Assembly (NCBI RefSeq): GCF_024138165.1
Contig: NZ_CP100000.1
Coordinates: 620,001-684,000, forward strand
Direction of reading: 5' to 3'
Length of the DNA: 64,000 bases
Source: Halorussus vallis
GTDB taxonomy: Archaea; Halobacteriota; Halobacteria; Halobacteriales; Haladaptataceae
The notes under the pieces: generated by a model
Told to the model about the DNA's origin: nothing
What the model saw: the letters and a program-made list of their open reading frames with translations, nothing else
The model's database searches: none
Made by a program: the position numbers and the translations under genes
Shown here: positions 56,510 to 64,000 of the stretch, piece after piece
Position numbering within the stretch: position 1 is the first letter of the stretch
How the letters are laid out: each line of letters opens with the position of its first letter

Positions 56510-57637
56510 TCAGAACGTCGGCACCCAGACGCTCTGGGGGAACACGCCGACCATCGCGAGCACCGCGATGAGGAACGTCCCGACCACGATGGCCGCCGCG
56601 GGCGGGTCGAAGTGGGTGTCGGCGTGGGCGTAGAACACTCGCTGGATGGCTTCGCCCGCGAGCGCGCAGATCACGCCGAAGACGCCGCCGACCACCAGCG
56701 CCGAGAGCAGCGGAATCGCGGCCGCCACCTCCGACGGCGGGGCCTGCGAGACGGCCATCCCGGCCGGCGCGAGCGCGAGCGCCGCCGTGCTCGCCGGAAG
56801 ACTGATGTGGTGGGTGACCGGAATCTGTTCGACCCCGCAGTTCAGGAACACCAGGCTCGCGGCGCTGATGCCGAACGCGAGGAACGGACTGCCGGTCTTG
56901 TACGCGATGAACGCCGCGAGGATGCCGACCACGAAACCGATGGTCGCCACGTTCGCCCACCTGTACTGGTGGGGGAGCCACGGTTCGACCACGAACCGAC
57001 CGTCGGCGGTCCCGCCGTCGGCGGTCGGTTCGCCGGGTTCGGCGCCGTCCTCCGTCGCGGCCTCGCCGATGATGCGGCGTTCGCCGTCCTCGAACGGCGA
57101 CATGTCGAAGATGCCGCCGCTGGTGTCGCCGATGAGGTCGTAGCCGAAGACGAGGCGGTGGGCGACCGCCGAGAGCACGACGCCCATCGCGATGGGGTCG
57201 TAGGGCATCCCGAACGTCGACGAGAGGACCGTCAGCCAGTAGCCGAGGATACCGAACGCGCCGCCGACCGCGAGCACGTCGGGTTTCGTCCCCTGCGCGA
57301 ACGCGATGTCCTTCGCGTTGTGGTAGTCGAAGCCCGACTCCATGTAGCCCTTCTTGGCGGCGTAGGCGGCCGCGGCGGCCCCGCCGGCGAAACTGATGGC
57401 CGGCGAGAACGGCGCGCCGAACGCGATGGAACCGGTGATGCCGACCGCCGCGAGTTCGCTCGCGGGACCGGAGGTCGCGCCGGCGACCGACTTGCCGATG
57501 ATGTTCGCCGACTCGCCGGCGATGACCATGAAGCCGGTGAAGATGAACGCCGGGAGCGCGCCGAGCGCCGCGCCGAACGCCCCGCCCGCGAACGCGGCGA
57601 TGAGCAGTTCGAGCGCCCAGAGGTCCGCGAGCGCCAT
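56510..57637 (-). CDS. Putative glycerol transporter (haloarchaeal GlpX-type membrane protein)
   Basis: A 375-residue membrane protein with eight to nine hydrophobic helices and one acidic hydrophilic loop (about 190-225, EDGERRIIGEAATEDGAEPGEPT). Glycine-rich helices such as ELLIAAFAGGAFGAALGALPAFIFTGFMVI and GITGSIAFGAPFSPAISFAGGAAAAAY suggest tight helix packing. It directly follows glpK (the glpK start is far upstream; the gene boundary is a one-base TGATG overlap at 57637). In Haloferax a similar gene lies behind glpK and is proposed as the glycerol uptake protein; transport has not been shown from sequence. Confidence 0.7.
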   Translation of the reverse strand: MALADLWALELLIAAFAGGAFGAALGALPAFIFTGFMVIAGESANIIGKSVAGATSGPASELAAVGITGSIAFGAPFSPAISFAGGAAAAAYAAKKGYMESGFDYHNAKDIAFAQGTKPDVLAVGGAFGILGYWLTVLSSTFGMPYDPIAMGVVLSAVAHRLVFGYDLIGDTSGGIFDMSPFEDGERRIIGEAATEDGAEPGEPTADGGTADGRFVVEPWLPHQYRWANVATIGFVVGILAAFIAYKTGSPFLAFGISAASLVFLNCGVEQIPVTHHISLPASTAALALAPAGMAVSQAPPSEVAAAIPLLSALVVGGVFGVICALAGEAIQRVFYAHADTHFDPPAAAIVVGTFLIAVLAMVGVFPQSVWVPTF

Positions 57638-59181
57638 CAGCTCTCACCCTCGTCGCGGGCCCAGTCGCGCGAGCGTTCGACCGCCTCGGCCCAGCGGTCG
57701 TACATCTCGTCGGCCTCCGCGGGGGCCATCTCGGGTTCGAACTCGCGGTCGACCCGCCAGTTGTTCCGGAGTTCCTCGGGGTCGTCCCAGTAGCCGACGG
57801 CGAGTCCGGCGGCGTAGGCCGACCCGAGCGCGGTCGTCTCGTCGACCTCCGGCCGGGCGATCTCGGTGCCGATGATGTCGGCCTGAAGCTGACAGAGGAA
57901 GTTGTTCTTGACCGCGCCGCCGTCGACTTTCAGGCTCTCTATCTCGATGTCGCTGTCGGCGACCATCGCCTCGGCCACGTCGCGGGTCTGGTAGGCGATG
58001 GATTCGAGGGTCGCGCGCACGACGTGTTCGCGCCGGGTGCCGCGGGTCATCCCGACGATGGTGCCGCGAGCGCGCTGGTCCCAGTGGGGCGCGCCGAGGC
58101 CGGTGAACGCCGGGACGACGTAGACGCCGTCGGTCGAGTCGACGCTCCGGGCCAGCCCCTCGGTTTCGCCGGCGTCGTCGATGAGCGTCATGTCCTCGAG
58201 CCACTCGATGGCCGCGCCCGTGACGAAGATTGCGCCTTCGAGGGCGTACTGGACGGGTTCGCCCGACCGCTGGAAACCGACGGTGGTGAGCAACCCGTGG
58301 TCGCTGTCGACGGCCTCGTTGCCCGTGTTCATCAGGAAGAACGACCCGGTGCCGTAGGTGTTCTTGGCGTCGCCGGCGTCGAAGCAGGTCTGGCCGAACA
58401 GCGCGGCCTGCTGGTCGCCGAGCGCGCCCGCGACCGGAATCTCGGCGCCGAGGAAGCCCTCGGAGTCGGTGGTGCCGTAGTAGTTTTCGTCGCTGGACGG
58501 TCGTACTTCGGGCAGGCACGCCTCGGGGACGCCGAACTCCGCGAGCAGTTCGTCGTCCCAGTCCATCTCGTGGATGTTGAACAGCATCGTCCGCGAGGCG
58601 TTGGTCACGTCGGTGACGTGCTCGCCCGTGAGGTTGTAGATGACCCACGAGTCGATGGTGCCGAACAGGATGTCGCCGTCGGCCGCCCGCTCTTCGAGGT
58701 CGGCGGGGCGGGCGCGCTGGGTCTTGATGGGGTCCGCGTTCTCCAGCAACCACTCGGCCTTGGTCGCCGAGAAGTAGGCGTCGGCCTCCAGCCCCGTCTT
58801 CTCGCGGATCTCTTCGACCTTGCCGGACTCCTCGAGTTGTTCGACGCGGTCGGTCGTCCGGCGGTCCTGCCAGACGATGGCGTTGTGGACCGGCTTGCCG
58901 GTGTCGGCGTCCCAGAACATCGTCGTCTCGCGCTGGTTGGTGACGCCGAGAGCCGCGAGTTGGTCGGCCGAGATGTCGGCCTTCGCGAGCGCCGACTGGA
59001 CGACGGTTTCGGTGTTGTCCCAGATCTCCAGCGGGTCGTGTTCGACCCAGCCGGGTTCGGGGTAGATCTGTTCGTGCTTCTCGTAGGCGTTGGCGACGAC
59101 GGTACCGTCGTGGTCGAAGACCATGAACCGGGTGCCCGTCGTCCCCTGGTCGATAGCGCCGACGTATGTTTCGTTCGTCAT
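57637..59181 (-). CDS. glpK: Glycerol kinase
   Basis: A 514-residue FGGY-family kinase that phosphorylates glycerol with ATP. YVGAIDQGTTGTRFMVFD (phosphate 1), GVTNQRETTMFWD, NAIVWQDRRT, KAEWLLEN, GTIDSWVIYNLTGEHVTDVTNASRT, GALGDQQAALFG, NTYGTGSFFLMNTG and YVVPAFTGLGAPHWD are all present. It lies upstream of the putative glycerol transporter and divergent from glpABC, the standard haloarchaeal glycerol locus. Its leader contains a TTTATAA box near 59281-59288, about 100 bases before the ATG. Confidence 0.96.
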   Translation of the reverse strand: MTNETYVGAIDQGTTGTRFMVFDHDGTVVANAYEKHEQIYPEPGWVEHDPLEIWDNTETVVQSALAKADISADQLAALGVTNQRETTMFWDADTGKPVHNAIVWQDRRTTDRVEQLEESGKVEEIREKTGLEADAYFSATKAEWLLENADPIKTQRARPADLEERAADGDILFGTIDSWVIYNLTGEHVTDVTNASRTMLFNIHEMDWDDELLAEFGVPEACLPEVRPSSDENYYGTTDSEGFLGAEIPVAGALGDQQAALFGQTCFDAGDAKNTYGTGSFFLMNTGNEAVDSDHGLLTTVGFQRSGEPVQYALEGAIFVTGAAIEWLEDMTLIDDAGETEGLARSVDSTDGVYVVPAFTGLGAPHWDQRARGTIVGMTRGTRREHVVRATLESIAYQTRDVAEAMVADSDIEIESLKVDGGAVKNNFLCQLQADIIGTEIARPEVDETTALGSAYAAGLAVGYWDDPEELRNNWRVDREFEPEMAPAEADEMYDRWAEAVERSRDWARDEGES

Positions 59182-59420
59182 GGATGCATCACCGTGGGGT
59201 AATCTTCCTGCCAGCCTGACGACACTGCACGCTGTTTACGCACGGTGCCGTTCTACCAGTAAACAATATTGACTTTCGTTATAAAACTTTCGCAGAACTG
59301 GTTTTTGGCGTGGAATATGGCCGGTGACACGTCCGAAAAGGACCGGCTCGACGACGTTTACTGAACAGTCGTGAATGGCGGTAAAGTAAAGTGGTCGCGC
59401 TCCGATTTCTGAGAAAACGG
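59182..59420. promoter_or_regulatory. Divergent glpK / glpA promoter region
   Basis: 239 AT-richer bases. They hold TATA-like TTATAAA (about 59280-59286) and TAAAGTAAA (59382-59390), a CTTTCG direct repeat, and an inverted pair CAGTAAAC (59257-59264) / GTTTACTG (59356-59363), with a further TGTTTACG at about 59233. The paired octamers are candidates for a common operator on both transcripts. Confidence 0.5.
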
Positions 59421-61181
59421 ATGACAGAAACGACGGACGTCCTGATTATCGGCGGGGGGTCGACCGGAGTCGGCATCGCCAGGGACCTGGCGATGCGGGG
59501 GGTCGACGTCACCCTCGTCGAGAAAGGGAATCTGACCCACGGGACGACCGGTCGGATGCACGGCCTGCTCCACAGCGGCGGGCGCTACGCCGTCTCGGAC
59601 CAGGCGAGCGCCCGCGAGTGCATGGAGGAGAACCGCGTCCTCCGGGACATCGCCGCCCACTGCGTCGAGGAAACCGGCGGCCAGTTCGTCCAGTTGGCCG
59701 GCGACCCCGACGAGTACTTCGAGGAGAAACTCGAAGGCTGTCGGGACTGCGACATCCCCGCCGAGGTCCTGAGCGCCGAGGAGGCCCGCGAGGAAGAGCC
59801 CTACCTCACGAAGGACGTCGAGCGCGCGATTCGGGTGCCCGACGGGGCGGTCGACCCGTTCCGCCTCTGCGTCGCGAACGCCGCGAGCGCCGTCGAACAC
59901 GGCGCTCGCGTCGAAACTCACGCCGAGGTGGTCGACGTGCTCCGCGACGGCGACCGGGTCCGCGGCGTCGCGGTGCGCCACGACTCCGGGCCGGGCAAGC
60001 GCGAACACCGGAAGGCCGGCGAGCGCGAGGAGATAACCGCCCGCCACGTCGTCAACGCGACCGGCGCGTGGGCCGGTCGCGTGGGCGAACTCGCCGGCGT
60101 CGACGTGGAGGTCAGGCCCTCGAAGGGCGCGATGGTCGTGATGAACTGCCGGCAGGTCGACACCGTGGTCAACCGGTGTCGGCCCAAGGGCGACGCCGAC
60201 ATCGTCGTGCCCCACGAAACCACCGCCATCCTGGGCACGACCGACGTGGAAGTCGACGACCCCGAGGACTACCCCGAGGAACAGTGGGAGGTCGACCTGA
60301 TGATAGACGAACTCTCGGAGTTGGTCCCCATCCTCCGGGAGGCCCGGACGGTCCGGTCGTTCTGGGGCGTCCGGCCGCTGTACGAACCGCCGGGCACCGG
60401 CACCCAGGACCCGACCGACATCACGCGGGACTTCTTCCTGCTCGACCACGCCGAGCGCGACGGCGTCGCCGACTTCACCAGCATCGTCGGCGGGAAGTTC
60501 ACCACCTACCGGCTGATGGCCGAGAAGATATCGGACCACGTCTGCGAGAAACTGGGCGTCTCTGCTGACTGCCGCACGGCCGACGAACCGCTCCCTGGAA
60601 GCGAGGACTTCTCGGTGCTCCGGGACTACATGGACGAGTTCGGCCTGCGGTCGCCGGTCGGCCGCCGGAGCGTCCAGCGGTTGGGCAGTCGGGCCGACGA
60701 GGTGCTGGGGACCGCGGAACCGAACCCGGTCGTCTGCGACTGCGAGGCCGTGACCCGGGCAGAGATTCGCGACGCGGTCAAGCAGTCGGGCACCGACCTC
60801 AACGCGGTCCGCATCCGGACCCGGGCGTCGATGGGCAACTGCCAGGGCGGCTTCTGCTGTCACCGGATGGCGGCCGAACTCCACCCCGACTACGACCAGA
60901 CCCAGGCGTACGCCGCGCTCGACGAACTGTTCGCCGAGCGCTGGAAGGGCGAGCGCCACGCCCTCTGGGGCGAACAGCTCTCGCAGGCCGCGCTCAACTA
61001 CGCGCTCCACGCGGCGACGATGAACCGGGACCGCGACCCCGCCGCGGTCTCGGACGCCGACGGCGACGAATCGTCGGACGTCGACTTCTCGGCGTTCGAT
61101 TCGGGCGAGCGAGCGGTCCCGAACCCCGCGACCGACGGCGGTCGCCGGCACGACGGCGACGGAGGCACCCGTGGCGATTGA
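59421..61181 (+). CDS. glpA: Anaerobic-type glycerol-3-phosphate dehydrogenase subunit A
   Basis: A 586-residue flavoprotein that oxidises glycerol-3-phosphate to dihydroxyacetone phosphate. [26 protein letters not shown] binds [50 protein letters not shown] and [17 protein letters not shown] follow. A C-terminal BFD-like [2Fe-2S] domain has [13 protein letters not shown] and [10 protein letters not shown]. The acidic tail after about 545 is a halophilic extension. The ATG at 59421 is preferred over 59391. It is the first gene of the overlapping glpABC set. Confidence 0.94.
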   Translation: MTETTDVLIIGGGSTGVGIARDLAMRGVDVTLVEKGNLTHGTTGRMHGLLHSGGRYAVSDQASARECMEENRVLRDIAAHCVEETGGQFVQLAGDPDEYFEEKLEGCRDCDIPAEVLSAEEAREEEPYLTKDVERAIRVPDGAVDPFRLCVANAASAVEHGARVETHAEVVDVLRDGDRVRGVAVRHDSGPGKREHRKAGEREEITARHVVNATGAWAGRVGELAGVDVEVRPSKGAMVVMNCRQVDTVVNRCRPKGDADIVVPHETTAILGTTDVEVDDPEDYPEEQWEVDLMIDELSELVPILREARTVRSFWGVRPLYEPPGTGTQDPTDITRDFFLLDHAERDGVADFTSIVGGKFTTYRLMAEKISDHVCEKLGVSADCRTADEPLPGSEDFSVLRDYMDEFGLRSPVGRRSVQRLGSRADEVLGTAEPNPVVCDCEAVTRAEIRDAVKQSGTDLNAVRIRTRASMGNCQGGFCCHRMAAELHPDYDQTQAYAALDELFAERWKGERHALWGEQLSQAALNYALHAATMNRDRDPAAVSDADGDESSDVDFSAFDSGERAVPNPATDGGRRHDGDGGTRGD

Positions 61182-62493
61182 AGACGACGTGGTGGTGATC
61201 GGCGGGGGCATCGCCGGGATGACCGCCGCGCTGGCGGCCGCCCGCGAGGGTGCGGGCGTCCGCCTGCTCGCCCACAAGGAGTCGACGCTCCGGAGCGCGA
61301 GCGGACTGGTCGACGTGCTGGGCTACGACGCCGACGAGAACCTCCTGTCGGACCCCTTCGAGGCCGTCCCCGACCTGCCCGAGTCCCACCCCTACCGAAC
61401 TGTCGGCGTCGAGGGAATCCGCGACGCGCTCGCGCTCTTCGACGACGCGGTCGGCGACCGCTACCGCGGGGGCCACACCGACCGGAACGCGCTCGTGCCG
61501 ACCCACGGCGGGTCGGTCAAGCCGACCGCCCGCTACCCCGCGAGCGCGGCGGCCGGCCTGGCGAGCGACTCGCGGGACGCCCTGCTGGTCGGCTTCGAGA
61601 CGGTCACGGACTTCGACGCGCCGCTGGCGGCCGCCCACCTCGAATCGGCGGGCGTCCCGTTTTCGGTTCGGGGGACCGTGATTTCGTTCCCCGGCGACTT
61701 CCGGGTCGACGCCAAGGTGACGCGGTACGCCGACGCGCTCGACGCTGACGAGCGCGTCGAGGTCCGCGGCGACGGCTACAGCACGAAACTCCCCGTCCGC
61801 GAGGCGCTCGCGGAGGCGGTCAAGCCCCACCTCCGGGGCGCCGAGCGCGTGGGCTTTCCCGCGCTGCTCGGCCAGCACCGCCCGGCCGAGGTGCGCGAGT
61901 CGCTCGAAGCCGAACTCGGCGCGGCCGTCTTCGAGGTGCCGATGGGGCCGCCAAGCCTGCCGGGGATGCGCCTCGAAGGCGCGCTCCTGTCGGCCAGCCG
62001 TGAGGCGGGCGTGCGGTTCACGACCGGCAATCCGGTGGTGGACTACGAGACGGCGGACGACAGGGAGGGGACCGACCCGGACGGCCGCGTCGCGGCCGTC
62101 CGGGTCGAGCGCAACGGCGCGGCCATCCCGTTCCACGCCGACCAGTTCGTGCTGGCGACCGGCGGCCTCGTCGGCAAGGGTATCGATTCGGACCGCGAGG
62201 GCGTCGCGGAACCGATATTCGACTGCCGCGTGGCCCACCCGAGCGACCGGTACGACTGGTTCGCCGACGACGCCTTCGGCGACCATCCGTTCGCCCGGTT
62301 CGGGGTGGACGTCGACGACGACCTCCGACCCCTCGATTCGGCCGGAGACGCGGAGTTTGCGAACCTGCGCGCCGCCGGGGCGGTCCTCGGCGGCTACGAC
62401 CTCGCCGCGGAGAAGTCCGGGTCGGGCGTCTCGCTCGCCACCGGGCGGGCGGCCGGACTGGCCGCGGCGCGGGAGGTGACGAACTACTCATGA
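61171..62493 (+). CDS. glpB: Glycerol-3-phosphate dehydrogenase subunit B
   Basis: A 440-residue flavoprotein from a GTG start that overlaps glpA by 11 bases. [30 protein letters not shown] binds [29 protein letters not shown] and [29 protein letters not shown] are the family's second and third motifs. GlpB passes electrons from GlpA towards the membrane subunit GlpC. Its stop overlaps the glpC start (ATGA). Confidence 0.93.
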   Translation: MAIEDDVVVIGGGIAGMTAALAAAREGAGVRLLAHKESTLRSASGLVDVLGYDADENLLSDPFEAVPDLPESHPYRTVGVEGIRDALALFDDAVGDRYRGGHTDRNALVPTHGGSVKPTARYPASAAAGLASDSRDALLVGFETVTDFDAPLAAAHLESAGVPFSVRGTVISFPGDFRVDAKVTRYADALDADERVEVRGDGYSTKLPVREALAEAVKPHLRGAERVGFPALLGQHRPAEVRESLEAELGAAVFEVPMGPPSLPGMRLEGALLSASREAGVRFTTGNPVVDYETADDREGTDPDGRVAAVRVERNGAAIPFHADQFVLATGGLVGKGIDSDREGVAEPIFDCRVAHPSDRYDWFADDAFGDHPFARFGVDVDDDLRPLDSAGDAEFANLRAAGAVLGGYDLAAEKSGSGVSLATGRAAGLAAAREVTNYS

Positions 62494-63833
62494 GTGACGC
62501 AGAACAGCCGATAGACCCGAACGACGCGAACGACGTGCGCGAAGAGGAGACGGTCGCGAACGACGAGTTCGAACCGGTGCAGGTGTTCCCCGAGAGCGAG
62601 GAGATGGACCTCCGGCCGGGGAGCGACGACTGCTACAAGTGTTCGACCTGCGACACCGAGTGTCCGGTCGCACAGGTCGACGACGACTTCCCCGGACCGA
62701 AGTTCCAGGGTCCCGAGCAGTGGCGGCTCAAGCGCAAGGAGGACCAGGACATCGACGATTCGGTGATGTCGTGTTCGAACTGCATGCGCTGTGACTCGGC
62801 GTGTCCCTCCGACGTGCCGCTGAGCCAGATGCACAACACCGCCCGCGGGGAGTACGTCGAAACCCAGATGGACAAACTCTCGCGGGAGTACGTCCGCAAC
62901 CGCATCCTGGCGAACTACCGGACGATGGCCGAGTTGGGCAGTAAGGTGCCGCGGCTCACCAACTTCGTGATGGGCCTGGACGTGACGAAGTGGTTCAACG
63001 AGACGGTGCTGGGCATCACGTCCGAGCGGGAGTTCCCCGAGTTCGCCGAGGAGACGTTTCGAGAGTGGTGGCGCGACCGCGGAGGCCCCGGGGTCCGCTC
63101 GGAGGACAAGCGCGTCGCGTACTTCCACGGCTGTTACTCGAACTACAACACCCCCGAAGTCGGCAAGGCGATGGTCGAGGTCTTCGAGGCGTTCGGCTAC
63201 GAGGTCGTCGTCCCGAAACAGCGCTGTTCGGGCACGCCGATGTTCGCCAACGGGATGCTGGAAGACGCCAAGCGCGCGGCGGGCATCAACGTCGAGAACT
63301 TCTCGGGGCTAATCGAGGAGGGCTACGACGTCATCGCCTCCTGCACGTCGTGTTCGATGTCGCTCCGCCAGGAGTACCCCGAACTGTTCAGCTACGACGG
63401 GACCGCGAGCGTCGCGGCCCACACCTACGAGGCCCTGGAGTACCTCCGCGTCCACGAGGACCTCGAAGGCGCGCTGGCTGAGAGCGAAGTCGACGCCGGG
63501 GAATTCGCCTATCACGCGCCCTGTCACGCCCGTAACCAGGGCCTCGACGGGCAGGCTGTCGAGTTGCTCGACCACCTCGACGGCGCGGACGCCGAGGACG
63601 TCGGGCCGTCGTGTTCGGGCATCTCGGGCACCTACGGCTGGAAGGACGAGAAGTACGAGACGTCGATGAAGATCGGGGCGGAGATGTTCGAACACATGGA
63701 GGCGGCCGACGCCGAGACGGGGATGACCGAGTGTCCGACCTGCGCGATGCAGATGGAACACGGTACCGGCTACGAGATCCGCCACCCGCTCGAAGTGCTG
63801 GCCGACGCGCTGGTCGACGAGAGGAGCGACTGA
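62490..63833 (+). CDS. glpC: Glycerol-3-phosphate dehydrogenase subunit C
   Basis: A 447-residue iron-sulfur protein. Two ferredoxin-type [4Fe-4S] motifs are present: CYKCSTCDTECPVAQ (about 48-62) and CSNCMRCDSACPSDVP (about 94-109). Two CCG-like domains follow (YFHGCYSNYNTPEVGKAM with CSGTPMFANGML, and YHAPCHARNQGLDG with CSGISGTYGWK). It anchors GlpAB to the respiratory chain and reduces quinone. Its acidic N-terminal leader is about 45 residues. It is followed within six bases by the Orc1/Cdc6-type gene. Confidence 0.94.
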   Translation: MSDAEQPIDPNDANDVREEETVANDEFEPVQVFPESEEMDLRPGSDDCYKCSTCDTECPVAQVDDDFPGPKFQGPEQWRLKRKEDQDIDDSVMSCSNCMRCDSACPSDVPLSQMHNTARGEYVETQMDKLSREYVRNRILANYRTMAELGSKVPRLTNFVMGLDVTKWFNETVLGITSEREFPEFAEETFREWWRDRGGPGVRSEDKRVAYFHGCYSNYNTPEVGKAMVEVFEAFGYEVVVPKQRCSGTPMFANGMLEDAKRAAGINVENFSGLIEEGYDVIASCTSCSMSLRQEYPELFSYDGTASVAAHTYEALEYLRVHEDLEGALAESEVDAGEFAYHAPCHARNQGLDGQAVELLDHLDGADAEDVGPSCSGISGTYGWKDEKYETSMKIGAEMFEHMEAADAETGMTECPTCAMQMEHGTGYEIRHPLEVLADALVDERSD

Positions 63834-63839
63834 GGAGCC

Positions 63840-64000
63840 ATGAACCTCGAAGAGCGAATCGCGCGACGACAGACCACGCGGGACGACGACCTGGTCGTCG
63901 ACCGGAACGTGCTGAACCCCGCGGTCCACCTGCCGGACCCGGTCGGCCGCGGCCCCGTCCTCGAACGACTGCTGGACGCGCTCGACCCGGTGTTCGACCG
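63840..64000 (+). CDS. Start of an Orc1/Cdc6-type AAA protein (partial)
   Basis: The first 53 residues run to the window end: MNLEERIARRQTTRDDDLVV, DRNVLNPAVHLPDPVGRGPV and LERLLDALDPVFDR. The lead-in with a basic R-R-Q-T-T segment, a V-N-P / L-P-x-P stretch, then V-G-R-G-x-V-x-x-L-L-D-x-L-x-P matches haloarchaeal Orc1/Cdc6 ATPases just ahead of the Walker A loop, which lies outside the window. The start is six bases after the glpC stop, with GAGGAGCC as a possible ribosome-binding site. The assignment is likely but rests on a short piece. Confidence 0.65.
   Translation, partial: MNLEERIARRQTTRDDDLVVDRNVLNPAVHLPDPVGRGPVLERLLDALDPVFD

Noticed and set aside
59358-61277. A 639-residue minus-strand frame
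   Set aside because: Antisense shadow of glpA, which has clear FAD and iron-sulfur motifs.
1-64000. CRISPR array or cas genes (suggested by the CARF-like regulator)
   Set aside because: No regularly spaced repeats and no Cas protein motifs were found in the window.
63834-64000. Replication origin at the window end
   Set aside because: No ORB-type repeats or AT-rich unwinding region seen upstream of the Orc1/Cdc6-type start; the gene sits directly behind glpC.

Overview
The window is chromosomal DNA from an extremely halophilic archaeon (class Halobacteria). The DNA is visibly very GC-rich and the predicted proteins are strongly acidic. Several starts look leaderless, with a TATA-like box about 27 bases upstream. 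Many genes belong to archaeal or haloarchaeal families: DacZ diadenylate cyclase, Nop5/fibrillarin, TFB, archaeal CoaD, GCS2-type glutamate-cysteine ligase, HalOD1, DUF7344 and a FilR1-like regulator. The genus cannot be fixed from the sequence. No CRISPR array, transposase, integrase or rRNA was seen. There is one tRNA.

Layout. 0-12.8 kb is mostly core and housekeeping: a VOC-like protein, a CARF-like regulator (HFX_2341 type), a truncated MinD-like ATPase beside a RecA-like protein without a Walker A motif, purD, a GNAT protein, a CaiB/BaiF CoA-transferase fused to a DUF7344 domain, a hexapeptide acyltransferase, an overlapping pair dacZ-mscS, and a Tat-exported spondin-domain protein. 12.8-14.9 kb is a tRNA-Leu(UAG) integration site: a 53-base copy of the tRNA 3' half bounds about 1.4 kb that carries one TFB gene, and a mini-TFB gene lies on the far side of the tRNA. 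15-20.8 kb holds coaD, an HTH regulator, gshA, flpA-nop5, an Hsp20, ogt and a YwbE-type protein.

21-46 kb looks like a phenylacetyl-CoA / aromatic-acid catabolic region. It contains an overlapping paaA-B-C-D operon plus a detached PaaD zinc ribbon, a divergent Bat-type HTH regulator, two hotdog thioesterases, two enoyl-CoA hydratases, a MaoC hydratase, phenylacetate-CoA ligase, a thiolase overlapping an HMG-CoA-synthase-like/DUF35 fusion, 3-hydroxyacyl-CoA dehydrogenase and a FilR1-like regulator. Mixed among these are a LemA/GIDE-like pair, a membrane-anchored archaemetzincin-like pseudoenzyme, a YeiH transporter and a stand-alone Cdc48-N-like protein. 46-56.4 kb is mixed: a DUF7344 protein, a DUF2391 membrane protein, small zinc and membrane proteins, a Nudix hydrolase, HalOD1, an exported pentapeptide-repeat protein rich in N-glycosylation sequons, pyrB-pyrI, a cytochrome P450, CutA and phosphoglycolate phosphatase. 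56.5-64 kb is the glycerol locus: a putative glycerol transporter and glpK on one strand, divergent glpA-B-C on the other, then the start of an Orc1/Cdc6-type gene almost directly behind glpC.

Repeats. Three copies of a 113-121 bp palindromic element (17.6, 24.1 and 27.8 kb) and a second palindromic family (27.55 kb complete, 34.78 kb half) sit in intergenic DNA. Several 23-40 bp GC-rich palindromes mark gene ends or divergent promoter regions. The strongest candidates for something undescribed are the tRNA-bounded TFB unit, the CoA-transferase/DUF7344 fusion, the zinc-site-dead archaemetzincin membrane protein, the pentapeptide/sequon solenoid, and the palindromic element family.
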